Positions 13,721-27,200 of a DNA stretch of 64,000 nt are shown in pieces. How positions within the stretch are numbered: position 1 is the stretch's first letter; the number at the start of each line of letters is the position of its first letter. Under the pieces are notes generated by a model that was not told the DNA's origin, searched no databases, and saw nothing but the letters and a program-made list of their open reading frames with translations. The DNA comes from Platycnemis pennipes (lineage: Eukaryota > Arthropoda > Insecta > Odonata > Platycnemididae), in the NCBI GenBank assembly GCA_933228895.1, contig OW121848.1, positions 138,464,615 to 138,528,614 on the forward strand, written 5' to 3'. The translations under genes were made by a program, and so were the position numbers.

Positions 13721-13790
13721 GCCTTGACCGGGACTCGAACCCGGACCCCTGATTTCCGGCCAGGTGCTCTACCAGTTGAGCTACCAAGGC
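13721..13790 (-). pseudogene. tRNA-like sequence, anticodon GGA, left arm
   Basis: 70 nt folding as a complete cloverleaf. The acceptor stem is GCCTTGG with TCAAGGC, the D-arm GCTC/GAGC, the anticodon stem CCTGG/TCAGG with loop CCGGAAA, and the T-arm CCGGG/CCCGG around TTCGAGT. The anticodon reads GGA (Ser), but the variable loop is only 3 nt, whereas a functional tRNA-Ser needs a long variable arm. It therefore looks like a repeat-derived tRNA relic with intact pol III boxes rather than a working serine tRNA. Confidence 0.7.
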
Positions 13791-13845
13791 ATCCTCTTTC
13801 TCTGTGGAAAGCAAAGCCTCTATAATTTCCACAGAGAAAGAGGAC

Positions 13846-13908
13846 GCCTTGGTAGCTCTACTGATAGAGCACCTGGCCGGAAATCAGGGTTCGAGTCCCA
13901 ATCAAGGC
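13846..13908 (+). pseudogene. tRNA-like sequence, right arm, T-arm deletion
   Basis: Inverted partner of the tRNA-like sequence at 13721-13790. The acceptor, D-arm and anticodon arm are kept. Seven nt are missing around the variable loop and the 5' side of the T-stem, and the T-stem has an AA mismatch. It cannot form a normal tRNA. Confidence 0.7.
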
Positions 13909-13947
13909 AAATGATTTTTTCTCTGAGGAATATCTTGCTAATTTGCA

Positions 13948-14989
13948 TATTACATTTAACTACCTATTAAATAAAAAAAGTACAGTCAATGCTGCTAAAA
14001 ATTCTACACCCTATAACCAAATTTGCACCATTAGAGCCATACCATTACTACGTACCAAAAATATGTGCAATGGCCTTACAAATTTAGGGCTTTAGGCTGA
14101 TCCAGTTATGCACTATTCTTTGAGAATCATCATTTCCCCTCCATTTTTATGGGAGTACCACTAGATCTACACTAATCACCACTAGTTACTCATCATAAAC
14201 AAGAGGTGAATAAATTCAGCACATAATGTAGTAAATAATGCAGTGAATAAATTCAGCACATAATCTTGGAACCAACACTTTTCCTGGAAATTTGAATGGC
14301 TATCACATATAGCTCACAAATGGTCAATCTTCTGTGGAAAACGTACACTGAGCATTACACCTCATTGCTCTAATGCGTCAGCTAAGTGACACTATCATCT
14401 TCCATGTGCCTAATGAAATCGGAATGCAATACAGATGGAGTAGTTTCATAATAATAAAAAATAAAATATGAGAGAATTTCAACAACATAGCAGAACATAA
14501 AATATAAAACATTGACCTGCCTGTCAGGAAGAAAATATTTCCTGAGCTTTCATCTAGATGAAAAAAAAAGAGTACATCAAATTAAAATTTCTTTAGGTAA
14601 AAAGCTAAAACAACATACCAGGATTTTCCTCCTTAACAAAAACTATGCATGCACTTTATGCTGTCAGTACACTTCTGAGTATTTAACTATTTCATGGAAT
14701 TATTTGCAATACATGCATTAGCAATGCTCAATGAATTGGAGCAGCTGTTAAGGTGACTGTGAAATTTAAAATTATAATGTGTAACTCATTACATGAGCTG
14801 CACAGCTGTTCAATACAAAATATTTGAGTGATGCTAGTGAGAAACAGCAATATCCAAAACCAACTGGAGTGTATGTTTTCCCTATGAGTTGCCTCATTCA
14901 AAAACGTCTGTCAATCAATGACACTTTTTTGAAGCAGGAATGCCATTTCTTGCGAGTCAAAAATACATGAATTGAGTGAAAAGACATCA
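13948..14989. other. downstream flank / 3' UTR of the minus-strand AGPAT gene
   Basis: No coding signal. As the minus-strand AGPAT gene ends at 14990, its 3' UTR must lie here. A minus-strand AATAAA (TTTATT near 13096) is one possible polyadenylation signal, but I cannot prove it. The stretch includes the 22 bp direct repeat at 14206-14265. Confidence 0.5.
14206..14265. repeat. 22 bp direct repeat, two copies
   Basis: GTGAATAAATTCAGCACATA plus AT occurs twice, 38 bp apart start to start, with a short AT-rich spacer. It is a local slippage-type duplication with no visible function. Confidence 0.75.
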
Positions 14990-15231
14990 TCAATTGATGC
15001 TGCTCTTCGGTCCAGTATTAAATCTGTTTCTGAAGACTTTCTGTGATGGGTTTGAAGTGGAAATACTTGTAGATGGTCGCGGCCAACTTAAGTCATTTGA
15101 CAAAGCTTCAAGTGAAGATTCAACAAATGTGGACAGCATCACCTCCCGGGTGCGATTAAGTATCAAATCTAGATCTTCTGGCCCAAAACCTCGGGTATCA
15201 ATTGGTGGAAGAGCAGTCATTATCACGTGAC
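14990..15231 (-). CDS. minus-strand AGPAT exon 5 (C-terminus and stop)
   Basis: Entered through a T-tract and TTTAG acceptor. It encodes residues 247-326, beginning in the conserved block after motif IV ([15 protein letters not shown]). The last 40 or so residues are Ser/Pro-rich and have no counterpart in the shorter plus-strand paralogue. The opposite strand has an open frame here (14976-15230), which is only an antisense shadow. Confidence 0.9.
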
Positions 15232-18200
15232 CTAAAAAAAAGTGCAATTAAAACTTAGATATAATGTACACTACATCAATTTCTTCACATATTCTACAAC
15301 AGAAGCCAATGTGTAAATGGAATAATACATTGTTTGCAACAAAAATAGAATACTCATAATAACGGAGTTAAAAATGAGTAAAATAAAAACCTTCAGAAAT
15401 GAAAGATACCCAGATGTTTAGAAAGGACAACAAAAATTAAAATGGTAATCAGTGCCTTTATTATGACTTCCTCTAGATTAGAGATGATCTCAAAGTGTTT
15501 GCTTGTTTTCTTAGATTTTTTAAATATTCATTTATTTTCATGGTAATAATTTTCCTAAAAATCTGGCTGGATTCTTTAAGTAAGGTTATTTTGTATCATG
15601 ATGGGTAGAGCAGTTAAAATTGTCTAAATTAATGCAAGACACACACGGCTAGGCAGGTGCTGTTTATGTAATAAGTTTATTAGCCCAGCAAATACTTGAG
15701 CGTAATATGCATTACATTATGGTGTTACAGGTGTATATGTATGCGATTCATCAAACCACAGTTGACGTTGAAGGGGAGGTTTTTGTAAAGAATTAACAGG
15801 CCCTTTAGGGGATAGCACCAATAAATGAATATGTATTAAGTATCATAACAATATATGTAGTACCTAAACTATTTTAGTTAACTTTGAAACTGCATTTCAT
15901 ATTTTTCCAGCTAACATTTTCATTATATTTTAATCAAATACAATTATTTGAATTATTTATAAATACCTAGCAGTCACAGTAATTGCACACAAATATGGTA
16001 AGCAGAGACTGTAGTTAAAATAGTAGCTTAAGTGGTATTAGCAACATAATTGTTGACAAATAAGAAACTGGAGTTTCAAGTGAAGCAGCCTCAAATCGTT
16101 TTCTTAGGTTCTTGACATGGGAACAAAACACTTTCTGGGGTATTGATTGATGCGGAAACACATTTTGGTGCAATAACAAAATTATAGCTTGACTTCATCA
16201 GGTTTTCTGCATTTCACTCAGTACAATAAGCAACCAAAGGATGCCGATTCCATCTTAGTAAGCAAAGTAAACACAATACTGCCTCATGATGTCCATCTAC
16301 ATCACTGAAGGGTTTTCATCGCATCATCAATTTTAGCCATTTTTAATACCTTTATAGACATGATTTGCCTTAAAAATTGACAGTTGCAATTTCCATTAAT
16401 TCTCTTCAGATCTAAACTTCTGAATGTCTGATTTAAAAAAGTAGTGCACAACCCTATTACATGGAGGGAGAGCAAATGAAAAGGATGATCCCTGATTGTA
16501 CAGGATTATATACTGTATATAACATGACACACTGATTGCCAACCTTCATTACACTCTCACTCATCCCCACAAACATCACATAATAAAATAGCATGGCTTT
16601 ATCAATACTAATATAATACTGAGTAAAATCCACAAAATTGTACACTGGGATTCATATGAAAATACCTGGATCAAGATGTTTTTGGTGGCCATCAAGGAAA
16701 TAATATGAAGAAAAAACAACAGGCAGAATAGGAATCTGTGCTGAGAGAGCAACATGAAATGCACCCTTCTTGAATGGAAGCATTAATTCTGTTGAGCCAC
16801 CATATCCGCCACCACTTCCTGCTTTCATTAGAGCTGCTGTTTTCATGGGCCCACAGGCATTACGTGTTCCCTCGGGGAACACCCAGAGCTTGATCTAAAA
16901 CACAAAAGAGTGAGGATCATGAAAGAGAAGTGCAAAGCAATCGACACACTTCTGCATTTCTGAGTCAATCAAATCCAGTTTAAAAACAGCAACTGAGAAT
17001 GGCAATGAATGTGTCATATGACATCTGTCATATCAATAGCATTAACAAGCAATTCCATTTTTTTACAGTGCACCAAGATGGCATGATGTGAATATGTGAT
17101 TATTCCTGTAAAAATATCAATGAATCATTTATTGCCAAGGAAAATTTGACTTAAATATTTAATTCCAAGCACATTGATAGGCACCATTTCAGAATGACAT
17201 CTTCATGCTTTTGGCTGACTTCAACCACCAATCCTTCAACTGCCAGACTTCATCATGCATGGATTCATTCCATTCTCCAAAAATGATGTCTAACCACCTT
17301 AGCGTCACGAGGAAAGTGTGAATGTTGACAGACCCTCAGCTCTTCTTTTAACAGCCACAATACCTAGTATTAGTAGTATGATGTTGAAACTGCTAATAAA
17401 GTATAAAAATCACATGGAACTCTAAATCAAGAGAGAACAGGTTTTTTGGAATACAACAAGGAAAATGGAGAGTTCAACAATAAGCAGAGTATCATACCTG
17501 CAATGAAGTTTGGCATTAAATAGGATGAAGAATTCCGATGATTTCATCAGCTGAGTTAATTCCATCTCATTAGCTAATATTGAGGGAAAATATTACCTTG
17601 GGAGATTTGAATTAAAAGTAAAACGAATGGAAACGTGGAAGTTGAGGCTTGCATATTCAAGTCCAATTACAACTATTAAAAATTCTTTACAAAATTCAAA
17701 ACATCCAACCTATATACTTTGGATTAAACAAGAGAAACTAAGTGTTTCATTTCCTGCAGGAATAGACTTTTATTATGTTTTAAACCTTGTTATTGTTGCA
17801 TCTCCAGATATCATGTAGGAATGACAAAAAAAATGACTTGGTGTCTCTCCATTTCACAAACATATAGTTAACTTCTCAACTCACATAAAATTCTGTACAT
17901 GATATATCATAAATGAATAAACAGGAGTAAACATGTAGAAACATAAAACTTAGCAAGCGAGAAATAGTAGAAACACTGTAATTTCCTTGTCTTTTTTTGC
18001 TTTCAGCAGAATGGTTTTGTTGCAATGCAAAATCACCACTATATCTAAGGATGTTTATAAAAAATGAGAAACTCAATTGAAATTGCAGTGTTCCACTATC
18101 ATCAATTTTCTAGGTACCTATAATGAATACAGAGACCATTCTTGCATACTACCTCAACCCTGAAAACCATGACATAGACTGATAGGTAACCCACATGAAC

Positions 18201-21200
18201 CATAATTTTTGCACTTTCTCTTTTATACCCAGCCTTCAAACCTTTACTACCTTATCAACTTTTTATGAAGAATAATGTTGTGAAGTGACAAGTGAGTTTT
18301 GGTCTAAAGAAATACATACTTTGCTTGAATTTGTGTGAAATTCAAGGTATGGGAGACCAACGTCACCGTTATTGTAACTTTTTCAAAGATAAGGCAGCAT
18401 ATCCCCTACATTTTTGTTTTATTTATTAGTTTTGCAGTATCTAAAACTATCATTATGAACAGTAATATCTTAGCTATGATGCAATTTCCTGTTCTGTTAG
18501 GCCTCAGAGAGCAAGCCTGGGCCATAACATCCTTCATGGGCACAGGTAGGTAAATTATCTGATCCAGGCCTTGCCAAAATATCCAAAACTGCCTTCAGAA
18601 GTTCGGCAATAAATCTGTTTCAGAAAGAAAGACACGAATTCTAATGGAAGCCATATTGGTCCTGAAATGTTTAGTGAAGATTCCACAGATTCCTTGGTTG
18701 AATTAGATAGTAAGGAAGAGGTTACAAACAAAAGTAACAGGTTAAATGATGGCCGAGACAAGTTTTACACGAAAATGGTTTTGCTTGGAATATCAAAGAG
18801 GCAAAATGGGCCACCAGATCACCTAAACAGAATATATCTGCAAAGTTACCAGGCCTGCTGGTACCAGTAATGGCTTTAGGGAAAAAATCTTTTCATATAG
18901 GAAGTGTTTTGTTCAAATTTTGAAGACTACACAATGAGTGAAGTGATGACATTAACAAATAACAAAATTGAAAGTACAAGAAGACAGCTAGGCCAAAGAG
19001 ATCATCCTGAATATTAAAAAATAGGCATTGGTTAATAGAAGGCTTTTGTCATACTTCTTTGACCCCCTCTGTTTTGAAGTCCAATAGAGAAATAATACAA
19101 TTTTCCTCTGGTCCTACCAAATGCCCACTATTCCGCCCAACTAGGTTGTGCAAGAGATTTGAAATGTTAGCACCATACCTTTGCTTACATCATTAGAGTA
19201 CATGTGCTGATTGGATAAAACAGATCCCGCTGCAGTATTAAGCTGGATTTTTGGGCATTTTTTCAGTAAAAACCCAAAAATGTTCCTCTGTGGACCATGA
19301 AGTATGTGTTGACAAAATATCTTTACCATTTTGAGGAAGAAGCAGATTCAAAGTTATACCAAAACCCCGCAAAATATGGCATCAAATTGATTTGTTTAGT
19401 GGATTCACAAATCAATTACCTATATTACGCACACATTTACAGCAGCAGGGATACTAAAGGAATTGGTCTGACTGTGTGAAGAGAAACACCAAAACCTACT
19501 CAGTTGGTTCTATGGCTTCATAAATCAATTTACAGAACAAAAAGAAATGATAAGCCAAACAATGATACAGGATGAAAATGGTCTGCTGGAAATAACACCT
19601 TTTTATAACAGCACAAAAGGAGGAGTAGACATATAGAGTGGATAGAATATAATTGCATACATTCAGTTCAAAGGTACACCAGTCATAAAAATAGCTTGGC
19701 ATGCAACTGACAGACACCCATATAAGGAGACACCTTGCTAATACTAAAATTGGGAAATCATTTAAAACATGCATGTAACTAGTAATTGGAGATGAGGAAG
19801 AACGAGAGAACGTCAGTTGCTAAAAGATATGACGAAATAAAGAAAAATGTATTACAGTTGCCCTTACAAGCAGAAAAGGAAAATGATGGGTAAATACGTA
19901 CTGACAATGAGTGATGTGGTGTTTTTTGGGGGTTTCTCCACGATGTCATGGTTGTCAAAAAAACCACATCAATCAGACATAGACCATGAAAGTTTTAATT
20001 AATAAATATGTATTGTGCAATTTAGAGTTCAGAAAAAAGTGTGTAAACTAGTTGACAGAAAAAAGGTCAAAATCTTGAAGTGGCTTAAATGAGACTGTTG
20101 TGTAAATTTCATCATATATAGGAATATAAGGCTACTGGCATTTATAAATAATATAATAACCAACAGACATTTCCTACCTTCCTTCCCACTTCGCTTGGGA
20201 ACTTTGTGATGTGTCACTTTCCATCTTTTCTTCCCTATTTTTCTGAGAATGAACCTTCTTTATCTTTATATACAGTATTGAGAGACCTACAACCACTATA
20301 AGCTCAAACTTGACTAACAGTTGGGGAAATGTTGGGTTTCTTAAGTTCTGTAAGAAGTATTAGATTAGTCGCAGTGAAATTGGAGGTTTATGGTGAGCTG
20401 GAGGGGTTGAAGACTGTGAATTTATCAAAATCCAAACTTTGCTTAGACTGATCTTGTACTTTCACGACACTCAAGAGCACCTACGAATGATGAAAGTAGA
20501 TTAAGAAGCGAGGGTAGATTGGGAGGCGAATCATTCAGAAATGGTTGAAGAGTCATAATTCATTCAATTAGAAGGAATTTGACAAAGAAACGAATAAAAA
20601 AATAGTATAAGAAAAACTTTGCTTTTCAGCATACTGATCTGTGGGGCCTGGTTCACTTTCAACATATCTTTTTTCACATCACGATTTAAGGGTTAGCTCG
20701 ACTAAAAATCTTTGAGTCACATTTTATAAGCTCAATGATGAAATTTACAACCACCGACTCTTATTCAGATTGGATATTCTCATGTATCATCTTGAGTATC
20801 TAACTATAACGAAGTAAGTTACATATTTTATGCACCCCTCATTCTGCTTGCTGAGGAGTATTAATCCTTCCATTTATTATAGTAGATTTCAGTTTTTCTG
20901 CTAATCATGCAAGGCAGTTATCTGAGATTTCCCATTTAAAAGCTGTAAAACTAAAACTCCTGATAGAACCAATCAGGTATCATGGAAACTAATAGGAATG
21001 ACGTAAGTGTGAGAAAGAGAAAAAAACAGCCTCTAGTACAATGATGATGTCCATCAGAAACTTAACAAAAACACTTAGTATTACTTTTTTATGTAAAGAT
21101 TCTTTATACCAGACTTCTCAAGAACCTGTAGTGTGGACTGCCAATGATTTAGTATACTTCTATGAGAGTCATTTATAGGTATTTTCAGCCGTATAACACC

Positions 21201-24200
21201 TAACACCTAAAAATTCCAATTCACTCATCTGTGTATCCTAAATCATAGGCAGCCCACATTACAGGATCTTCAGAATTCTGATCTGAAGAACTTTTATGAC
21301 AAAAAATAACAGTAAATGTTTTTAGAAGTTGCTAATGGACATAATAATTGCACTAGAGGCTATTTTTGATCACTTCTTGTGCTAATTCTATTCTTAGTAC
21401 AAGCAATACCCAGAGTTTCAAGTTAACAGCTTTAGCAAGGCTGTAGTAATACTAATACCAGAATTTAGGTAACTTAACATTTGTTGTATTTTCCTGCAAT
21501 CACTCATACAATTTGCCAGATCACCATCATAACATTATAATTAAGCATAAGATTATCATTTGCGGTAACAACTATGTAAATGTTAACGCATAGTTATGTA
21601 ACTGTTCAATCTATTGAATCAAATAAATTGGCCCAAGTGATTCAAATTATCAGCCGCTAGCCTTACATTGTGATAAGAATTAACCAATGAGAAATTAACC
21701 TTCTTCCATGCATCTTTTATTTAAATTTATCAGAATAACCTATAAAGACATTTCCTTGGATGGCGTGTGTGAATTACATATACGTATATAACCTGAACTA
21801 AACTATGTTTGCCCCTGCAGCAAAGAAATTTATAAAAAGAAGAAATCAATTGACTAATACCATTAATGAAAAATACTCATTATTATACACCAATAAATTG
21901 CCTTGTTTCTATCACTATGATACAAATATTTTACTATTTTAAAAAATATTATAGGTCCATATTCAATAATTCCTCTTTCTGTTCTCTTGTAGCTATGTGT
22001 TTGATCATTTACCACTGATGCAGAGTTACTCATAAAAAGAAAACATGTAACTGAAAATTACAACAATGAAAGCTTTGTTGTTTGCAAGCTATGGCAGATC
22101 CAATGTCCAATATCATCCAAATATTGTAATTCCGGATGAACTGGAGCTGACTCATGATCAGAGATTGGCTTTCAAAATGATTATGATAATTTCTCTAAGC
22201 TAACGCCACTTGCTTTTTGTATTCATCAGTGCTGAAGTGACATCTCCACTTTTATATATGTATAAGATAGAGTAGCAATTGACACTTATGGAGTGCTGGA
22301 ACAGAAAATATGAATGTTTGGGGAAAAAACATAATTTCATGCAATTCAAGATGTGGGTCACATGAATGTAAGAAGAGCTTACATCTACAGTTGAGTTTGT
22401 AGAATCAAGTGGCAAATATATCACTCTAAGTCTGATTGAAGTAGAATTCACGGAAAATTAGCTCTCGCAGAGACAACTAAGAATATCCACTAAAATATTT
22501 AAAGGCAAAGTTAAGCTAATCTTCATAATGTAAATTTGATAATTTTCAGCCACCTCTAGCTGCAGGCAGGAAAGAACTGGATACAAATTTCCATACTAAG
22601 TTTGTATTTCACCCCACTTATTCCCTTTTGGTAGGAAGCTACCAAAAGGGGATAAGTTAGTGTTAACACTTTAGCAGACTGTCACCATTCACCCTTAATA
22701 ATACATAAAACATTGTTGACCAGAAAAAAAGACACCAATACCGAAGTGCTATCACTAAAAATGAATAATGGCAGACTGGACAACACAGCTATGAAAACAA
22801 ACACCATGAGAACTGCTTTTTTGAAGAATGCTAGCAATACTGAGTGAAGGGGCATGATCTAGCAGCCGTAATAATAGAATAACAATATCCTATCTTTTTA
22901 CTTATTTTGTGCTTCACTATTTCCAATTATAATATGTAAATCATAATTCCCAATCAACTAACATCATCTAGCAAAAAATTTTGCTTTCTCCATATTCTAA
23001 ATAGTAACATACATTTAAAAACTAAATCAAATCTTCAAGATTGCCTGACTACAAATTGTATCAGGGAAATAATTTGAAAAAAAAATCCTAGCTAACCATC
23101 CTGATAATTCTTCCATACTTGTGGTACACAATTATCAATCTAACTTTAAATCCACAGTAAAAAGAAATTAGATATGTCGTATACAATATATTTGATAAAT
23201 TTGACAAATTCTGTAGTTGGAAATACATAATTGCTTGGGATCGTCAGGAACGTGTATTGGGAAATGTTCACTAAACTACTATCGTTTACGAAATCATGGC
23301 TAAACTTTTCTATTATTTTCCAGAATAAATATCAAAAAGATACATTTCTATATTAGGGACCCATCAATAACTGAATAAATAGTGAAAATGCCAAAAAAAT
23401 GCCACAGAAAAGTTTTAAAATAATGACAATGGGAGCTTTACATTGCACAAAACTGCTATCCACCAGTATACTTGATATAAGACTGGAGGGGGGTACATAC
23501 TTTGTAGATAGTTCAATTGATATAAATATTTTCATAAAGAGATGGAAAAAGCACAGCAACATACTGATGAATCAACCACAAGACCACCAACACTTAGATG
23601 CATGAAAACAAAAAAACATCACTGGGAAAAATGATCATTATGAGTTCAGGCAATGTCAAATGCTTATTTCTTCCTTTGATATCATTGTAGTTTCAATATT
23701 TTCCCTGATTTCATTTATGAAGAAAGTAAAGATTGTAATAGGATGATCATCATGAGTAATTTACTGTAGAAAATTAATTAGGCAGAACCATTAACCAACA
23801 AGCTTAAATGATACAGACCACAGCCTACTCAAAGTGACAGTGAAGGAAAACCCAATATTAATCCCAAGAAGCATGATGTTACAGCAGTATTATTAACCAC
23901 ATGGAAAAAATAAACTGAAAATACTGAATCAGCATATGATTAATGGAAAACAAAAAATGTAGCTGAGGGTATACCTAGCAATATTTAGCTCCACTACTGC
24001 CACAGCCCACAAAGATTCACCTTACCCACATAAATAATGCTTCCCTTATGGGTGAGCAAAGTGAGTGTAAGTATACACTTTTATGAGTGCAGTTAAAGAA
24101 AAATACTGGCTGTCCCACAATGTTAAGAAAGTATTTGACAACATTTATGACCAAAAAATTATTTCAAAGGAAACCATCCAACAAAACAAATACAGCAATA

Positions 24201-27200
24201 CCATGATTTACCAATGTTAGAAAAATTATAAACAGATTCAATCACTAAAAAGAATATGGAAATAGAATCTAAGTAGTTTCATAGGCCATTATCTTTCCCA
24301 TTAAATATATCAGCAGCAACTATGCCCTCCCAAATATTATTCACCAATACTAAATGAATGAATACTTCCTGCAGTATAATGCAGAACTGGTTACAGGAAA
24401 TTCAGAATTTTAATATTTAAAAATAATTAGCTACTTAGCTAAGAGACACTAAATCATTGTAACTCATAAAACCACTTTTTCTGACTTCCAAACGATAGAA
24501 AAATGTACAATGCTTTGATGAAAGCTTGTATCTAACTAACTGACAAATTTAGGTGATAATAGACACCAAAGTAAAGACTTGGTAAATGAGGATATTACTG
24601 TGTTTGAATTTAACTTCCCACTTGGGTGATAGTCTGCTGAAAACAAAATTATACATCTGCCCAATACCGTCAACAGCTATACACCAGCAACCAACAAACA
24701 GAGCACCATTGAAAGAAACAATAAAGAGATAAGGTTAGTGAAGAGCCGCAAGATTTTTAGCAAAGCCCAGAGATCTGATTCCTGAAGAAAGAAAGTGTTG
24801 GCATGATTAAATATTATTTACCTACTTGGTTGAATAGAAAACCCTCAGGTAACACACAGCACCTGGAAAGATAAGAATGCAATTTGCACTGTGCAATTAA
24901 TGTAACACTTATACAAATGTAAACCCTGGAAGACAAATTGACTAGTATACAGACTTCATTCATCAAAAGTCAATTTTAAAACTCAAAAAAATTATACATC
25001 ACAGCCAATGCATAAAACTGAGTGTAGCCCATTTGAAAAAATTACACAGACTCCAACTCAAACTGGTATTCTTGGTGTATTGGATGGAGATCATATAAAA
25101 AAAATTTTAAAAATTGCTTAAAACCATTAATGGCAAGCATCAAACAAGGAAAAAAAACCTTTACAAATTTACCCAAGGAGATACCACAATATGCACCAGA
25201 ATATATATTTCACTAAAAGACGAATGACTAATCATAAATGATCATCAGCATTAAAAAGTATCAGGCCCAGTACTACTTCTTTTAAAGTCCAACTTACATG
25301 TCCCATTCGATGATTGATTAATAGTTTTCTATGAGCATTGGCATTTTTCGGTTGCATATCCCCACTCTCAAAATTCTTGTTTATTCTAACCTATTCCTCA
25401 CTTATCCAGCATCTACCTTCAATAATGCCACTCACTATACCATTTTTCCATCCCTCAGATTCATACAAAGGTATGCTCCATATCATATGCTCTTCCTAGC
25501 CTTTTGTTAATATCTCTGCTTAAGGTTCTCATTCTACTTCTGTTGTCAAATTATTAGGTTTATTGTGCAAATCAACAGAAGAAAACACAAAGATAAACAA
25601 AACAATGAATATATGGGTGCCGAGTGTACAAGATTAAGAAATAATTTTAACATAAATGCTAGTTTAACAAAAGCAATCCCACCCATAATATCATTTTTAC
25701 CATATCTTCATCTGACCAATATAGTACCCAATTTACAAAACTGCTTCACCTGTTCTAGCATATGCTCTCCAACTTCTATACTCAGGTTTGCCTTTCTTCC
25801 TGCACCAATCTAATAAATGTACTGTATTTTACTAGGCAGTTTGAAAAGGTATCCTAGACAACAATTGAACAATACTTGACAAGCCAATTTGCAGATCACT
25901 TCAATACTGAGGAGTACTAATCCTTAAAAAATCTTTTAGGGGGATCTAATGGGAATTGTTCTTATTCGCCAATACGCCCTTTCAACGATGGCTCTCATAA
26001 GAAGCCACTTGTCACAATGATGGATCCTGTAAACATTCCCAATACTCTGCCTATTATCTGCACTACAATATTATCTCTGCCACCATACACAGCTATCGAC
26101 TGCATTGAACATTTCCTTTGGGAAAACTTATCCTAGACTGGGAATCGAACCATGGAACTTTGGCCTAAGTACTTTGGTTATTTGGTGCTATTTAACCTTA
26201 GCCGTTGGAATACCTAAAACCCAAGTTTTGTATCAAAACGGTGTGTCATCAGTATATCTAATCGCAGAAAATATTTGTGGCCTCCAGAGAAGCCAACTTA
26301 TTGGTAATCTGGCTGTCGCCAGAGCTATTGCCTGAACGTGGGCAAGTGCATAATGGGACGCAGAGGACATCTCTGCCTCGAGAAGGGTCATTTCAATTCA
26401 GAGGACACATCCGTAGGCTTCGCATATGTAATGGACGCGATGACTTTTGTGTTCGTCCATGCCAATCAAAGGGAGCTATTAATCACACTATTTATAAATC
26501 ATCTGACAGCAATTGCAATCCTTTGGCTTACTGGCTAACTAGTGCTTCGTTAACGTCAAACCCAACCAATTTTACTGATACTCCTCCTACTTCTATGCCA
26601 ATATCAGGCTCATCCTATGCCTTTTTTAACCACTTTACCAAAAGTAAATTACTAAGTACAGGGAAAACGGGCAACTATGCCTTACTCCCAGCCATATTCT
26701 TGTCCATTCTGTATCCCTCTCTCGCGCCCTCTGCTCAAATTTATAGGCTTCAGATAAGATTTCTCTCTAGCCCACTCCTGGATTGATAAGACCTTACATT
26801 AGCTCTGACCTATCTCCTCCAACAGATTCCTTTCCAAAGTTGATAAAACAAGTAAAAACATCCTGACTGTATGCAAAATTCATTTCCACTAACAGTCTCT
26901 TTGATTCTACACCACATGATTTGCTCTTCCCCATCTAACTGAACTGATCTTCCCTTAAGAACTCATTTGGTCTCATCTCTTGACTTATTTTTATAATCTA
27001 AGAGCAAATTTTGAAGCATATGATATCAAACTAATTGCCCAGTACTCTTTGCAAACATTTGCTACCCCCTTTTCAAGGATTAGGATCAACTCTGTTTTTA
27101 TAAAGACCTCAGGCCAAACTCCTAATTCATATATCCTATGACTCATCTAAATAATCAGTTTTCCATTTTTTCCCTAGTCTCGCTAACAATTTCACTGAGA

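Larger units (their letters stand above)
13682..13947. repeat. foldback element made of two inverted tRNA-derived copies
   Basis: Two arms of about 125 bp (13682-13810 and 13827-13947) are near-perfect reverse complements around a roughly 16 bp loop. Each arm holds a tRNA-like sequence flanked by the same outer block (AAGATATTCCACAGAGAG and its counterpart) and the same inner block (TTTCTCTGTGGAAA). A decayed single copy with the same flank occurs at 40579-40665. The structure suggests a repeat unit larger than a tRNA that was duplicated in inverted orientation. The transcript would form a long hairpin. Confidence 0.85.

Noticed and set aside
13721..13790. functional serine tRNA (GGA)
   Set aside because: The cloverleaf is complete, but the variable arm is only 3 nt, and the sequence is part of an inverted repeat with decayed relatives.
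14976..15230. 84-codon plus-strand open frame
   Set aside because: Exactly antisense to AGPAT exon 5; a shadow of real coding sequence.
16140..16230. CCTGATGAAGTC on the minus strand as another snapback core
   Set aside because: No GAAA box follows at the needed distance, and no arms or 12 bp duplication were found.
26277..26786. 169-codon plus-strand open frame
   Set aside because: It runs antisense to a degenerate LINE reverse transcriptase and a tRNA-like repeat, and has no motif of its own.
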